This document shows positions 17,760 to 26,359 of a stretch of 64,000 nucleotides of DNA, one piece after another. The stretch covers positions 806,001 through 870,000 of the forward strand of contig NZ_JADQDQ010000001.1 in assembly GCF_015694725.1 (NCBI RefSeq). Reading direction: 5' to 3'. The notes beneath the pieces were generated by a model. That model ran no database searches and was not told the DNA's origin. It saw only the letters and a list, made by a program, of their open reading frames with translations. Each line of letters starts with the position of its first letter. The first letter of the stretch is position 1. Position numbers and translations under genes: made by a program. Source of the DNA: Hymenobacter jeongseonensis. Lineage in GTDB: Bacteria; Bacteroidota; Bacteroidia; Cytophagales; Hymenobacteraceae.

Positions 17760-20279
17760 ATGAAACGAGTGCGCGTGCAAAAAGAAATGCTGGCATTTTT
17801 GCTGGTCAGTGGGTTGATGCTTTCGGCTTTTCGGCCGCTGCCTACCGAAGAGGGATTGATGCAACGCATTGCCCGCCAACTGGGCGAATTCTACGCGGCG
17901 GCCCGGGGCGAAAAAGTGTACCTGCACCTCGACCGCCCTGTGTACGCCACCGGCGAAACCATCTGGTTCAGCGCGTACCAGGTGGATGCGTCGCAGCACC
18001 GACTCGACTCGCTCAGCCAGGTGCTGCACGTCGACTTGGTTTCTGCTGACCGCAAAGTAGTGGCCCGCCGCACCCTGCACTTGCAAGGTGGCCGAGCCAG
18101 CGGCGACCTCGCCATTGCCGATTCGTTGGCCGCCGGCACCTACGTGCTGCGCGCCTATACCAACTGGATGCGCAACGCGGGCGATAACTACGTGTACAGC
18201 CGCCGCCTGAGCATCTGGCTGGCGTCGCCGCTGGGGCCTCAGGAAAGCCCCGCTGCCGCTCCCGGCGCCGCTTCCGCTAAAACCAAAAGTGCGGCCGCCG
18301 CGGCCGCCAAGCCCGATGTTCAGTTTTTCCCTGAAGGTGGGTACCTCGTCGAAGGCCTGCCCGCCGTGGTGGCCTGCAAGGCCACCGATGCCAGCGGCCG
18401 GAGCCTGGCCGTGCGCGGCCAGATTCTGAACGCCCAAAACGCCGTGGTAGTGTCGGGGTTTGCCAGCCGGCACGCGGGCATGGGGCGGTTTGCCTTCGTG
18501 CCCGGCAGCGGGCAGCGCTACCACGCCCGTCTCACGCTACCTAATGGCAGCACCGCCGATTACCCGCTGCCGGCCGTGCAGCCCACCGGCTACAGCCTGC
18601 ACGTGGTAGAAACGGCCGATAACTTCCTGGTGGAAGTGCGCTACCGCGGGCCGGCCGAGGCGCCCGCGCCCGGCCCGGTGCAATTGCTCACGCAGGTGCG
18701 CGGTGTGGTGGCGTACCCGGGTGCCCGCACCCCCACGGGCAGTTCGCCCGCCGTATGGCAAATGCCCAAGAAGAACTATCCCAATGGCATTATCCATTTC
18801 ACGCTGTTCGATGCGGAGGGCAGCCCGAAATGTGAGCGGCTGGCCTTCGTGCAGAACGGCCCTGCCGCGCTGAACGTCACCATCACGGCCGACCAGCCCA
18901 GCTACGGCGTCCACGCGCCGGTGCAGCTCACGCTGCGCGTGGCCGATGCCGCCGGCCAGCCCGTGGCCACCAACCTCTCGGTGGCCGTGAGCGACGCCGG
19001 GCTGGCTGCCCTCGACCCCAATGCCGAAACCATTGCCTCCAACCTGCTGCTGACTTCGGATTTGGTGGGCTACGTCGAAAACCCGGGCTACTATTTCCGC
19101 AACCAAACGGCGGCCACCGCGCAGGCCCTCGACGACCTGCTGCTTACCCAGGGCTGGCGGCGCTTTGTGTGGAAGCAGGTGCTGGCCGGCCAACCGCCGG
19201 TGGTGCGCTTTTTGCCCGAACAGGGCATCACCCTCACCGGGCAGGTGGTGAGCGCGCAGGGCAACCAGCCCATCGCCAACAGCCAACTGACGTTCATGCA
19301 AATCCGGCCGTCGCGGAACGTGGCCACGGGCACCACCAATGCCGAGGGAAGGTTCACATTTGCGGGTTTTCCGTTGCGCGATACCGCCATTATCAGCCTG
19401 CAGGCCCGGCGGGCGCAGGGCGGTTCCAACGTCATTATTCGGCCCGATGACGGGCCCGTGCCCAGTGCGCAGCCCCTGCCCGTGCTACCGCCGCTGAACG
19501 CCGCGCCAGCCGGCGTGGCCGCTTTCGTTCGCCGCAGCCGCCAAGCCCAGGCCGCCGACTTGGAACTGAACCCCGAGAAAGCCATTCGTAACATCCGGCT
19601 CGAAAACGTGGCTGTGACCGCCAAACGTGTGAAAGTGCCTGCCGACGACCCCCGACGTCTTTATGGGGCTACGGGCGGCACCATCGTTGATTTTGCCAAC
19701 ATGCCTGCTGCCCAGTCCGGCATGACTGTATTGCAGTTGTTACAAGGGCGTGTTGCCGGCTTGACGGTGAGTGGCAATCCGCCCAATATGTCGGTGCAAA
19801 TTCGAGGAGCGGGAACGCCACTCTTTATTCTGGATGGTCAGCGGGTTGATATTCAGGCTATAAGCAATATTCCTTCTTCAGAAGTGGAATCCGTGGAAGT
19901 GTTTAAAGGAGTTGAAGCAGCCATTTTTGGGGGTAGTGGGGGCGCAATTGCCGTCTACACCAAGCGGGCCGACCCCAACTACAAAGCCCCCGACACCGGC
20001 CCGGCACCCGGCATTGCCACGGTGAAGTTGCCGGGCTACTACCAAGCCCGCGAGTTTTACCAGCCCCGCTACAACGCCCTGCTCACCAACCCGCCCGCTG
20101 ACCCGCGCACCAGTACCCTGTACTGGAACCCCAGCGTGCGCACCAACGCTCGCGGCGAGGCCGAACTGCACTTCTTTACCGCCGACGGCAGCGGCAGCTT
20201 CCAGGCCGTGGCCGAGGGCGTGACCGTCACCGGCCAGCCCGCTAAAGGCACGGGCACGGTGGTGGTCAGGGAAAAGTAG
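17760..20279 (+). CDS. Secreted MG2-like protein with TonB-receptor plug domain but no barrel
   Basis: A protein of 839 residues from MKRVRVQKEM, with a signal peptide at about 8-23. A macroglobulin-like domain opens with YLHLDRPVYATGETIWF (about 53-69), followed by further beta-sandwich domains. A carboxypeptidase-regulatory-like segment is near LTGQVVSAQGNQPI (about 490). A TonB-dependent-receptor plug domain (about 627-739) contains VLQLLQGRVAGLTV, IRGAGTPLFILDG and VESVEVFKG. After the plug only about 100 residues remain, so there is no room for the 22-strand barrel. The plug-coding stretch has visibly different codon use (see findings). Proteins of this layout are common in Bacteroidetes and probably work at the outer membrane. 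CATCTTTG at 17691-17698 is a near match to a -7 box. Confidence 0.85.
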   Translation: MKRVRVQKEMLAFLLVSGLMLSAFRPLPTEEGLMQRIARQLGEFYAAARGEKVYLHLDRPVYATGETIWFSAYQVDASQHRLDSLSQVLHVDLVSADRKVVARRTLHLQGGRASGDLAIADSLAAGTYVLRAYTNWMRNAGDNYVYSRRLSIWLASPLGPQESPAAAPGAASAKTKSAAAAAAKPDVQFFPEGGYLVEGLPAVVACKATDASGRSLAVRGQILNAQNAVVVSGFASRHAGMGRFAFVPGSGQRYHARLTLPNGSTADYPLPAVQPTGYSLHVVETADNFLVEVRYRGPAEAPAPGPVQLLTQVRGVVAYPGARTPTGSSPAVWQMPKKNYPNGIIHFTLFDAEGSPKCERLAFVQNGPAALNVTITADQPSYGVHAPVQLTLRVADAAGQPVATNLSVAVSDAGLAALDPNAETIASNLLLTSDLVGYVENPGYYFRNQTAATAQALDDLLLTQGWRRFVWKQVLAGQPPVVRFLPEQGITLTGQVVSAQGNQPIANSQLTFMQIRPSRNVATGTTNAEGRFTFAGFPLRDTAIISLQARRAQGGSNVIIRPDDGPVPSAQPLPVLPPLNAAPAGVAAFVRRSRQAQAADLELNPEKAIRNIRLENVAVTAKRVKVPADDPRRLYGATGGTIVDFANMPAAQSGMTVLQLLQGRVAGLTVSGNPPNMSVQIRGAGTPLFILDGQRVDIQAISNIPSSEVESVEVFKGVEAAIFGGSGGAIAVYTKRADPNYKAPDTGPAPGIATVKLPGYYQAREFYQPRYNALLTNPPADPRTSTLYWNPSVRTNARGEAELHFFTADGSGSFQAVAEGVTVTGQPAKGTGTVVVREK

Positions 20280-20693
20280 CGGCCTGGCTTGCCCCAAAGA
20301 GGGTTTGAATGGTAGAAAAGCCCCGCTGGTATTCCAACGGGGCTTTTTATTAGCTACCAACAGCTCGGGTCACCATTGGCGGCACTAAGGATTGGGCTTG
20401 GTTCGCCGGCAGTATTTGCGTGAAGCGCAGGGGCCTTTCCGCGAGGGGATAGGAGACCTTTTGGGCGGGAAAAGATTAGGCTAAAGGGCTGCTGAACAAA
20501 AAGTAGTTAGGGTGGTGGCCACTGGCAAGTTCAGTACTATCGGAAACGTTGCCGACGATAATTCTGGGAAAAAACCAAAGTTTTTCTTTCAGAAGCGGTT
20601 TTTTTAGCGGAACATTACTTTCCCATAGCTTAGCCGCCACTGCGTCATTTCGCACTTTGGTAGGGCTTGGCGCCTCAATTCCCATTCTGCTCA
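20280..20693. other. Intergenic stretch between the MG2/plug gene and the SSS symporter
   Basis: 414 bases with a terminator at the left end (20316-20348). The remainder should hold the symporter promoter. It includes AT-rich runs near 20565-20610 but no exact -7 box. A short minus-strand ORF (20476-20694) has no supporting features. Confidence 0.5.
20316..20348 (+). terminator. Intrinsic terminator of the MG2/plug gene
   Basis: AAAAGCCCCG (20316-20325) pairs with CGGGGCTTTT (20338-20347), with a possible inner TGG/CCA extension, followed by T. Confidence 0.85.
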
Positions 20694-22379
20694 ATGAACA
20701 AGCTCGACACGATTGATTACATCGTTTTCTTCGTCTACTTCATCATCGTATCCGGTTACGGCATCTGGATTTACCGCCGCAAGACGGGTCACGATGGTAC
20801 CATTGAGGGCGATTCCAAAGACTACTTCCTGGCCGAAGGTTCGTTGACGTGGTGGGCCATCGGCTCGTCGCTCATCGCCTCCAATATCTCGGCCGAGCAG
20901 TTTGTGGGCATGTCGGGTTCGGGTTTCAAGATGGGTTTGGCCATTGCCACCTACGAATGGATGGCGGCCATCACGCTCATTGTGGTGGCGGTGTTTTTCA
21001 TTCCGGTGTACCTGAAGAACCACATTTTCACGATGCCGCAGTTCCTGAGCCAGCGCTACAACGGCACCGTGGCCATGATTATGGCCATTTTCTGGCTGGC
21101 GCTCTACATTGTCGTCAACCTGACGTCGATTCTTTACCTCGGCGCTATTGCCATCAGCAGCATCGCCGGCCTCAACCTGGAGTTCTGCCTGTATGCGCTG
21201 GCCGCTTTTGCCATCCTCATCACCCTGGGCGGCATGAAGGTGATTGGCTTCACCGACGTTATTCAGGTGTTCTTCCTGATTCTCGGCGGCCTCGCCACCA
21301 CCTACCTCGCCCTGAACCTGGTGGCTGAAAACTCCGGCCAGACCGGCGTACTCAACGGCTTCAATCTGATGACGTCTCAGGCCGGCGACCACTTCGAAAT
21401 GATTTTTGACCAGAAGAATCCCAACTTCATCGACCTGCCCGGCCTCACCGTGCTGCTCGGCGGCATGTGGATAGTGAACCTGAACTACTGGGGTTGTAAC
21501 CAATACATCACCCAGCGCGCCCTCGGCGCCGACCTGCCCACGGCTCGCGCTGGCATCCTGTTCGCGGCATTTCTGAAGTTGCTCATGCCCGTGATTGTGG
21601 TGCTGCCCGGCATTGCCGCCTACGTGCTCTACAAGCAGGACGTGTTTGGTGCGGCCGAGTTTGGCCAAGGCGCCGACCTGAACCCCGACCGTGCCTACCC
21701 AGTACTGCTGAATATCCTGCCTCCCGGCCTGAAGGGCTTGTCCTTTGCCGCGCTCACGGCGGCCGTGGTGGCCTCGCTGGCTGGCAAAGCCAACAGCATT
21801 GCCACCATCTTCACGCTCGACGTTTACAAGAAAGTCATCAACCCCGAGGCTTCGGAAAAGACCCTCGTGAATGTGGGTAAAATCGCCGTTATCGTGGCCA
21901 TGATTATGGGTGTGCTCATTGCCCCGCACCTCGGCATCGACAAGAAAGGCGGCTTCCAGTACATTCAGGAATACACTGGCTTCGTGTCGCCGGGCATTTT
22001 TGCCATGTTCATTCTGGGCTTCTTCTGGAAAAAGACGACCTCCACGGCGGCGCTGTTTGCCACCATCGGCGGCTTCCTGCTGTCGGTAATGTTCAAGTTC
22101 CTGCCCAATTACGCCGACCTTTCCTTTCTGGCGCCCTTCGGCTTTGCGGTGCCAAATGCGGAAGGGGTGTACGAGATTCCCTTCCTCGACCGCATGGGCT
22201 TCGTGTTCGTCATCTGCGTGGCCGCCATGGTCATCATCAGTCTGTATGAAACCAGCCGCGGCGTAAAAACCAACGGCCTGGAAGTAGACCGCAGCATGTT
22301 TAAAACCACGCGCAGTTTCGCTATCGGCGCCATGACTATCATGGTGATTCTCACCACGCTTTACACAGTTTACTGGTAA
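20694..22379 (+). CDS. Sodium:solute symporter (SSS family, SGLT-like)
   Basis: An inner-membrane symporter of 561 residues with about 14 hydrophobic helices. It starts with MNKLDTIDYIVFFVYF and carries the SSS hallmarks WWAIGSSLIASNISAEQFVG (helix 1), NYWGCNQYITQRALGA and GLSFAALTAAVVASLAGKAN. The closest known pattern is the vSGLT-like sugar group, so Na+-driven uptake of a sugar or sugar acid is likely. It is followed, after a hairpin element, by an FAH-family hydrolase gene on the same strand. The uronate genes start 1.5 kb further on, so it may serve that locus. I prefer the second ATG (20694) because the family begins close to the first helix. Confidence 0.92.
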   Translation: MNKLDTIDYIVFFVYFIIVSGYGIWIYRRKTGHDGTIEGDSKDYFLAEGSLTWWAIGSSLIASNISAEQFVGMSGSGFKMGLAIATYEWMAAITLIVVAVFFIPVYLKNHIFTMPQFLSQRYNGTVAMIMAIFWLALYIVVNLTSILYLGAIAISSIAGLNLEFCLYALAAFAILITLGGMKVIGFTDVIQVFFLILGGLATTYLALNLVAENSGQTGVLNGFNLMTSQAGDHFEMIFDQKNPNFIDLPGLTVLLGGMWIVNLNYWGCNQYITQRALGADLPTARAGILFAAFLKLLMPVIVVLPGIAAYVLYKQDVFGAAEFGQGADLNPDRAYPVLLNILPPGLKGLSFAALTAAVVASLAGKANSIATIFTLDVYKKVINPEASEKTLVNVGKIAVIVAMIMGVLIAPHLGIDKKGGFQYIQEYTGFVSPGIFAMFILGFFWKKTTSTAALFATIGGFLLSVMFKFLPNYADLSFLAPFGFAVPNAEGVYEIPFLDRMGFVFVICVAAMVIISLYETSRGVKTNGLEVDRSMFKTTRSFAIGAMTIMVILTTLYTVYW

Positions 22380-22388
22380 GCAACCCCT

Positions 22389-22463
22389 TGTCTGTTTAAC
22401 CAATTGACCGTCATGCTGAGCGTAGTCGAAGCATGACGGTCTTTTTGTTCCTGTCTGTTTAAC
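22389..22463. repeat. Hairpin element R1 flanked by a 12-bp direct repeat
   Basis: GACCGTCATGC (22406-22416) pairs with GCATGACGGTC (22431-22441) around TGAGCGTAGTCGAA, followed by five T. The left part carries the core of a dispersed family found at five other sites in this window. The element is bracketed by two exact copies of TGTCTGTTTAAC (22389-22400 and 22452-22463). With its T run it can also end transcription of the symporter gene. Confidence 0.8.
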
Positions 22464-22466
22464 GCT

Positions 22467-23321
22467 ATGAAACTATTCCGCCACGGCCCGGCCGGCCACG
22501 AAAAACCCGGCATTCTGCAGGGCGACCAGCGCTACGATGTTGCCACCTTCGGCGAGGACTACAACGAAGCCTTTTTTGAGAATGACGGACTGGAACGACT
22601 GGCGGAGTTTGTGGCCGCCAACGCTGGCAACCTGCCCGTGGTGGCCGCTACCGAGCGCCTGGGTCCACCCGTGGCCCGGCCTTCCAAAATCATCTGCATC
22701 GGCCTCAACTACACCGACCACGCCCGCGAAATGGGCCTGACGCCGCCCACCGAGCCGGTGATTTTTCTGAAAGCGACCACCGCAATGGCTGGCCCTTTTG
22801 ATGACATTGTCATTCCCAAAAACTCGGTGAAAACCGACTGGGAAGTAGAACTGGCGTTGGTTATCGGCAAGCGCGCTTCCTACGTGAAGGAGGCCGACGC
22901 TGCCGACTACATTGCGGGCTATCTGCTGCACAACGACGTTTCGGAGCGCGAGTTTCAGATGGAGCGCGGCGGCACCTGGACCAAGGGCAAAAGCTGCGAC
23001 ACCTTTGCCCCATTGGGCCCGTTCCTGGCTACGCCCGACGAAGTTGGCGATGTCAACAACCTGCGCCTCTGGCTGACCGTGAATGGCGAACAAATGCAGG
23101 ACGGCCACACCGCCAACCTCATTTTTGATATTCCATTCATCATCGCTTACGTCAGCCAGTTCATGACGCTGCTGCCCGGCGATATCATCTCCACTGGTTC
23201 GCCCGCCGGGGTTGGCTCGGGCCTCAAGCCACCCACGTACCTCAAGCCCGGCGACGTACTGGAACTGGGTATCGACAACCTGGGCTCGTCCCGCCAAGTG
23301 TTGAAGGCGTACGCCGGTTAA
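22467..23321 (+). CDS. Fumarylacetoacetate-hydrolase family protein (diketo-acid hydrolase-like)
   Basis: A protein of 284 residues with an N-terminal cap and the FAH catalytic fold. IICIGLNYTDHAREMG (about 74-89) opens the catalytic domain. Metal ligands are expected in DWEVELALV and in HNDVSERE, and KGKSCDTFAPLGPFL and STGSPAGVGSG are conserved in the family. The SEREFQMERGG...KGKSCDTF pattern is found in enzymes acting on 2,4-diketo-3-deoxy-sugar acids and in proteins labelled ureidoglycolate lyase. The sugar-acid neighbours favour the first role. It probably cleaves a C-C bond in a diketo acid using Mg2+. It lies 87 bases after the SSS symporter, with hairpin R1 between. Confidence 0.85.
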   Translation: MKLFRHGPAGHEKPGILQGDQRYDVATFGEDYNEAFFENDGLERLAEFVAANAGNLPVVAATERLGPPVARPSKIICIGLNYTDHAREMGLTPPTEPVIFLKATTAMAGPFDDIVIPKNSVKTDWEVELALVIGKRASYVKEADAADYIAGYLLHNDVSEREFQMERGGTWTKGKSCDTFAPLGPFLATPDEVGDVNNLRLWLTVNGEQMQDGHTANLIFDIPFIIAYVSQFMTLLPGDIISTGSPAGVGSGLKPPTYLKPGDVLELGIDNLGSSRQVLKAYAG

Positions 23322-23716
23322 TGCTCTCCTGCTGCCTTTTTTTGGGTGTTTTTAGACGCCGCAACTAGGCCTGCCACGTGCCCGCATTTCCATTATTCTG
23401 GCCGAATTTCCGGGACGCTACGTCGTGGAGCATACACTGTGGTGAACATTGCCGTGGGCCAGCCCATTGCTAAGCGGTTCCGAAGCCTGATGAGAGCGTG
23501 TGGACCGCGCGCCATGGCGGTACGAAATGAATTCGTTGCCGGGCAATAGACTACGTAATCCGGCGGGGGCAGAGGCGAGGAATTAGCCGTCGCGCACCGC
23601 CATAAAACCGATTTTATTCCGGGGAAATGTGGGGTATCGATGCCGGACTTTGACCCGAGTGTCGGGCTTGTGGCACGTCCGCGCTGCCGACGTCTCGCAC
23701 GCCAAAATCTCGCCCC

Positions 23717-23755
23717 ACCTATCACAACCGTTCCCGCTTACCTATCACAATCGTT
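23717..23755. promoter_or_regulatory. Direct-repeat operator candidate, two 16-bp sites 23 bp apart
   Basis: ACCTATCACAACCGTT (23717-23732) and ACCTATCACAATCGTT (23740-23755) differ at one base and are spaced by 23 bp, about two turns of helix. They lie 123-161 bp upstream of uxaC, as expected for cooperative binding of a regulator. Confidence 0.55.
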
Positions 23756-23798
23756 TACGTAAATAAAACCCGTTCAAAACCCTTTTCTGATAACGTTA
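23754..23798. promoter_or_regulatory. Two short palindromes upstream of uxaC
   Basis: TTTACGTAAA (23754-23763) overlaps the end of the second direct repeat, and TAACGTTA (23791-23798) follows 27 bases later. Both are perfect palindromes centred on CG, the pattern favoured by LacI-family regulators. No LacI-type gene is in the window. Confidence 0.4.
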
Positions 23799-23877
23799 CA
23801 GGCTGTTTTTGCCGTTATCTTCGGCAACGCGCCGCTGATTATAATATCCGGTTTTCGCCTTGTCATCCGCGTTATTT

Positions 23878-25311
23878 ATGAAGCCTTTCCTGAACGACGA
23901 GTTTCTGCTCCGAACGGCCACGGCCCGCACGCTCTACCACGAGTTTGCGAAGCCGATGCCCATTATCGACTACCACAACCACCTGCCGCCCGACCAGATT
24001 GCGGAGGACCAGCAGTTCGAAAACATCACCCAACTCTGGCTCTACGGCGACCATTATAAGTGGCGCGCCATGCGGGCCAACGGCATTGCTGAACGTTACA
24101 TCACCGGCGACGCATCGGACTGGGAGAAGTTTGAAAAGTGGGCCGAAACCGTGCCCTACACCCTGCGCAACCCGCTCTACCACTGGACGCACCTGGAATT
24201 GCAGCGCTACTTCGGCATCACGGAGCTGCTGAACCCGGGCAGCGCCCGCCGCATCTACGACGCGTGCAATGCCCAACTGCAGACGCCCGAATATTCGGTG
24301 CAGGGCCTGCTGCGCAGGATGAACGTGGAAACCTTGTGCACCACCGACGACCCCGCTGATTCGCTGGCGCACCACCAGGCCATCGCCGCTTCGGATTGTG
24401 CGGTGCGCGTGCTGCCCACCTTCCGCGCCGATAAGGCCATGGCCGTGGACGAGGCCGCCAGCTACAACGCCTACCTCGACCGATTGGGCGCGGCGGCCGA
24501 TGTGGAAATCCACACGTTTGCGGCGCTGGAAACGGCGCTGCGTCGCCGGCACGACTTCTTTGCCAGCGTGGGCTGCCGCTTGTCGGACCACGGTTTGGAG
24601 CAGCTGTATGCAGCCGACTACACGGCGGCGGAAATCGAAGCCATTTTCAGCAAAATTCGCGGCGGCAACGAGCTGACCAGTACGGAAAATCTGCAGTTCA
24701 AATCGGCGGTGCTGGTGCTGCTGGCCGAGCTGGACTGGGAGAAGGGCTGGACCCAGCAATTTCACCTCGGCGCGCTGCGCAACAACAACTCGCGCCAGCT
24801 CCGCGCCCTCGGGCCCGATACCGGTTGGGATTCCATCGGCGACTTTCCGCAGGGCCGCGCGATGTCGACGTTTTTTGACCGGTTGGACGGGCAGAACAAG
24901 CTGGCTAAAACCATCATTTACAACCTCAATCCGGCCGACAATGATTTGATTGCCACGATGATTGGCAACTTCAACGACGGCTCGGTGGCGGGCAAAATGC
25001 AGTTCGGCTCCGGCTGGTGGTTTCTCGACCAAAAGGACGGCATGGAAAAGCAGCTCAACTCGCTCTCGAACATGGGCCTGTTGCCGCGCTTCGTGGGCAT
25101 GCTCACCGATTCGCGCAGCTTCCTCTCGTATCCGCGCCACGAATATTTCCGCCGCGTGCTCTGCAACCTGCTCGGCAACGACGTGGAAAACGGCGAGCTG
25201 CCCGCCGACATGGAATTGCTGGGCCGCACCGTCCAAAATATCTGCTACGGCAACGCAAAGGAGTATTTCGGTTTCGACAAAGTGCCTGCCGTGGCACTAG
25301 TAACCGCCTAA
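23878..25311 (+). CDS. uxaC: Glucuronate (uronate) isomerase
   Basis: An amidohydrolase-fold isomerase of 477 residues, close to the usual 470. It converts D-glucuronate to D-fructuronate and D-galacturonate to D-tagaturonate in the cytoplasm. The N-terminal metal-binding motif IIDYHNHLPP (about 24-33) is clear. ITQLWLYGDHYKWRAMR and the C-terminal GWWFLDQKDGMEKQ and LTDSRSFLSYPRHEYFRR blocks are family hallmarks. The ATG at 23878 (MKPFLNDEFLL) was chosen; only TTG lies further up in frame. It is the first gene of the uronate operon uxaC-KDG kinase-eda-exuT and is preceded by operator-like repeats. Confidence 0.96.
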   Translation: MKPFLNDEFLLRTATARTLYHEFAKPMPIIDYHNHLPPDQIAEDQQFENITQLWLYGDHYKWRAMRANGIAERYITGDASDWEKFEKWAETVPYTLRNPLYHWTHLELQRYFGITELLNPGSARRIYDACNAQLQTPEYSVQGLLRRMNVETLCTTDDPADSLAHHQAIAASDCAVRVLPTFRADKAMAVDEAASYNAYLDRLGAAADVEIHTFAALETALRRRHDFFASVGCRLSDHGLEQLYAADYTAAEIEAIFSKIRGGNELTSTENLQFKSAVLVLLAELDWEKGWTQQFHLGALRNNNSRQLRALGPDTGWDSIGDFPQGRAMSTFFDRLDGQNKLAKTIIYNLNPADNDLIATMIGNFNDGSVAGKMQFGSGWWFLDQKDGMEKQLNSLSNMGLLPRFVGMLTDSRSFLSYPRHEYFRRVLCNLLGNDVENGELPADMELLGRTVQNICYGNAKEYFGFDKVPAVALVTA

Positions 25312-25334
25312 TTAATTCTAAAAGGACGTCAGGA

Positions 25335-26345
25335 ATGAAGCAAGTCGTCACGTTTGGTGAAATCATGATGCGGCTGGCGCCGCCGCTGAACTACCGGTTC
25401 GCGCAAACCCCGAGCCTGGAAATCACCTACGGCGGCGGCGACGCCAACGTGGGCGCTTCGCTGGCGGGCTTTGGCGTGCCCGCCGCCCACGTCACGTGCT
25501 TCCCCAACAACGACCTGGGCCAGGCCGCAGCCCAGCACTTTCGCGCCTTGGGCGTGAACATGGAGGCCACCGTATTCCAAGGCGACCGGCTGGGGCTGTA
25601 TTTCCTGGAAGTGGGGGCTGGGATGCGCTCCAGCAAGGTGGTGTACGACCGCGCCAACTCGGCTTTTGCGCACCTTGAAGCGGGGGCTTTCGACTGGGAT
25701 GAAATTCTGAAAAGCGCCGGCTGGCTGCACTGGACGGGCATCACGCCTGCCATTTCGGCCAGCGCGGCCGAGGCCACGCGCCAGGCCATTGCCGCTGCGC
25801 GCCGCCTGGGCCTCACCGTATCGGCCGATGTGAACTACCGCCGCAACCTGTGGCAGTACGGCCAAACGGCCCAGGCCGTGATGTCGGAACTGGTGGAAGG
25901 CTGCGACGTGGTGGTGTGCTCCGAAAACGACGCCGACGACCTGTTCGGCATTCGCCCGCTGCCCGGCACCGACAGCAAGTTTGTCTCAGTGGCCCAGCAG
26001 GTGATGCAGCGCTTTCCCCAAATCAAGCAGGTCGTTACTACGCGCCGCAAAACCCACAGCGCCTCGCACAACGGCCTGAAGGGCTTGTTCTACGACGGCA
26101 CGCAATTCCTCGAAACCATCACCTACGACCTCAACCCCATTGTGGACCGCATCGGCGGGGGCGACGCGTTTATGGCCGGCTTCATCTACGGCTCGTTGGC
26201 CTACGACAGCCCGCAGCAGGCACTGACGTTTGGCGTGGCCGCGTCGGCCTTGAAACACACCATTCACGGTGACATTAATCGGGTGACGGTGGCCGAAGTA
26301 GAAGACATTATGCGCGGCAATACCAGCGGCCGCTTGCTGCGATGA
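25335..26345 (+). CDS. kdgK: 2-keto-3-deoxygluconate kinase (PfkB family)
   Basis: A PfkB sugar kinase of 336 residues starting MKQVVTFGEIMMRLAPP. It has the substrate-side GGGDANVGASLAGFG motif (about 34-48) and the anion-hole signature DRIGGGDAFMAGFIYG near residue 270, with the catalytic Asp in GGGDAF. It phosphorylates 2-keto-3-deoxygluconate to KDPG, feeding the aldolase encoded next. It starts 23 bases after uxaC and is followed by hairpin element R2 before eda. Assignment to KDG rather than another sugar rests on this context. Confidence 0.9.
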   Translation: MKQVVTFGEIMMRLAPPLNYRFAQTPSLEITYGGGDANVGASLAGFGVPAAHVTCFPNNDLGQAAAQHFRALGVNMEATVFQGDRLGLYFLEVGAGMRSSKVVYDRANSAFAHLEAGAFDWDEILKSAGWLHWTGITPAISASAAEATRQAIAAARRLGLTVSADVNYRRNLWQYGQTAQAVMSELVEGCDVVVCSENDADDLFGIRPLPGTDSKFVSVAQQVMQRFPQIKQVVTTRRKTHSASHNGLKGLFYDGTQFLETITYDLNPIVDRIGGGDAFMAGFIYGSLAYDSPQQALTFGVAASALKHTIHGDINRVTVAEVEDIMRGNTSGRLLR

Positions 26346-26359
26346 AACACAAAAAAGAA

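Larger units (their letters stand above)
23322..23877. other. Intergenic control region ahead of the uronate genes
   Basis: 556 bases without a convincing gene; small ORFs at 23346-23549 (+) and 23393-23725 (-) have no recognisable features. The last 160 bases are AT-rich and contain the direct repeats and palindromes listed separately. A -7-like TATCTTCG occurs at 23816-23823. Confidence 0.6.

Noticed and set aside
20476..20694. Minus-strand 72-codon ORF before the symporter
   Set aside because: It covers the expected symporter promoter and has no features that support a protein.
20691..22403. A 570-codon open frame on the minus strand opposite the SSS symporter
   Set aside because: It mirrors the symporter codon by codon, is His/Gln/Glu-rich with no fold-like pattern, and arises from the GC-rich third positions of the real gene.
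23346..23549. 67-codon ORF downstream of the FAH-family gene
   Set aside because: No ribosome or promoter signal, no recognisable protein pattern, and overlapped by another equally weak frame on the other strand.
23872..25236. Long minus-strand open frame opposite uxaC
   Set aside because: Shadow of uxaC. Its composition (Arg, Val, Gly, His) is that of antisense reading, and uxaC is unmistakable.
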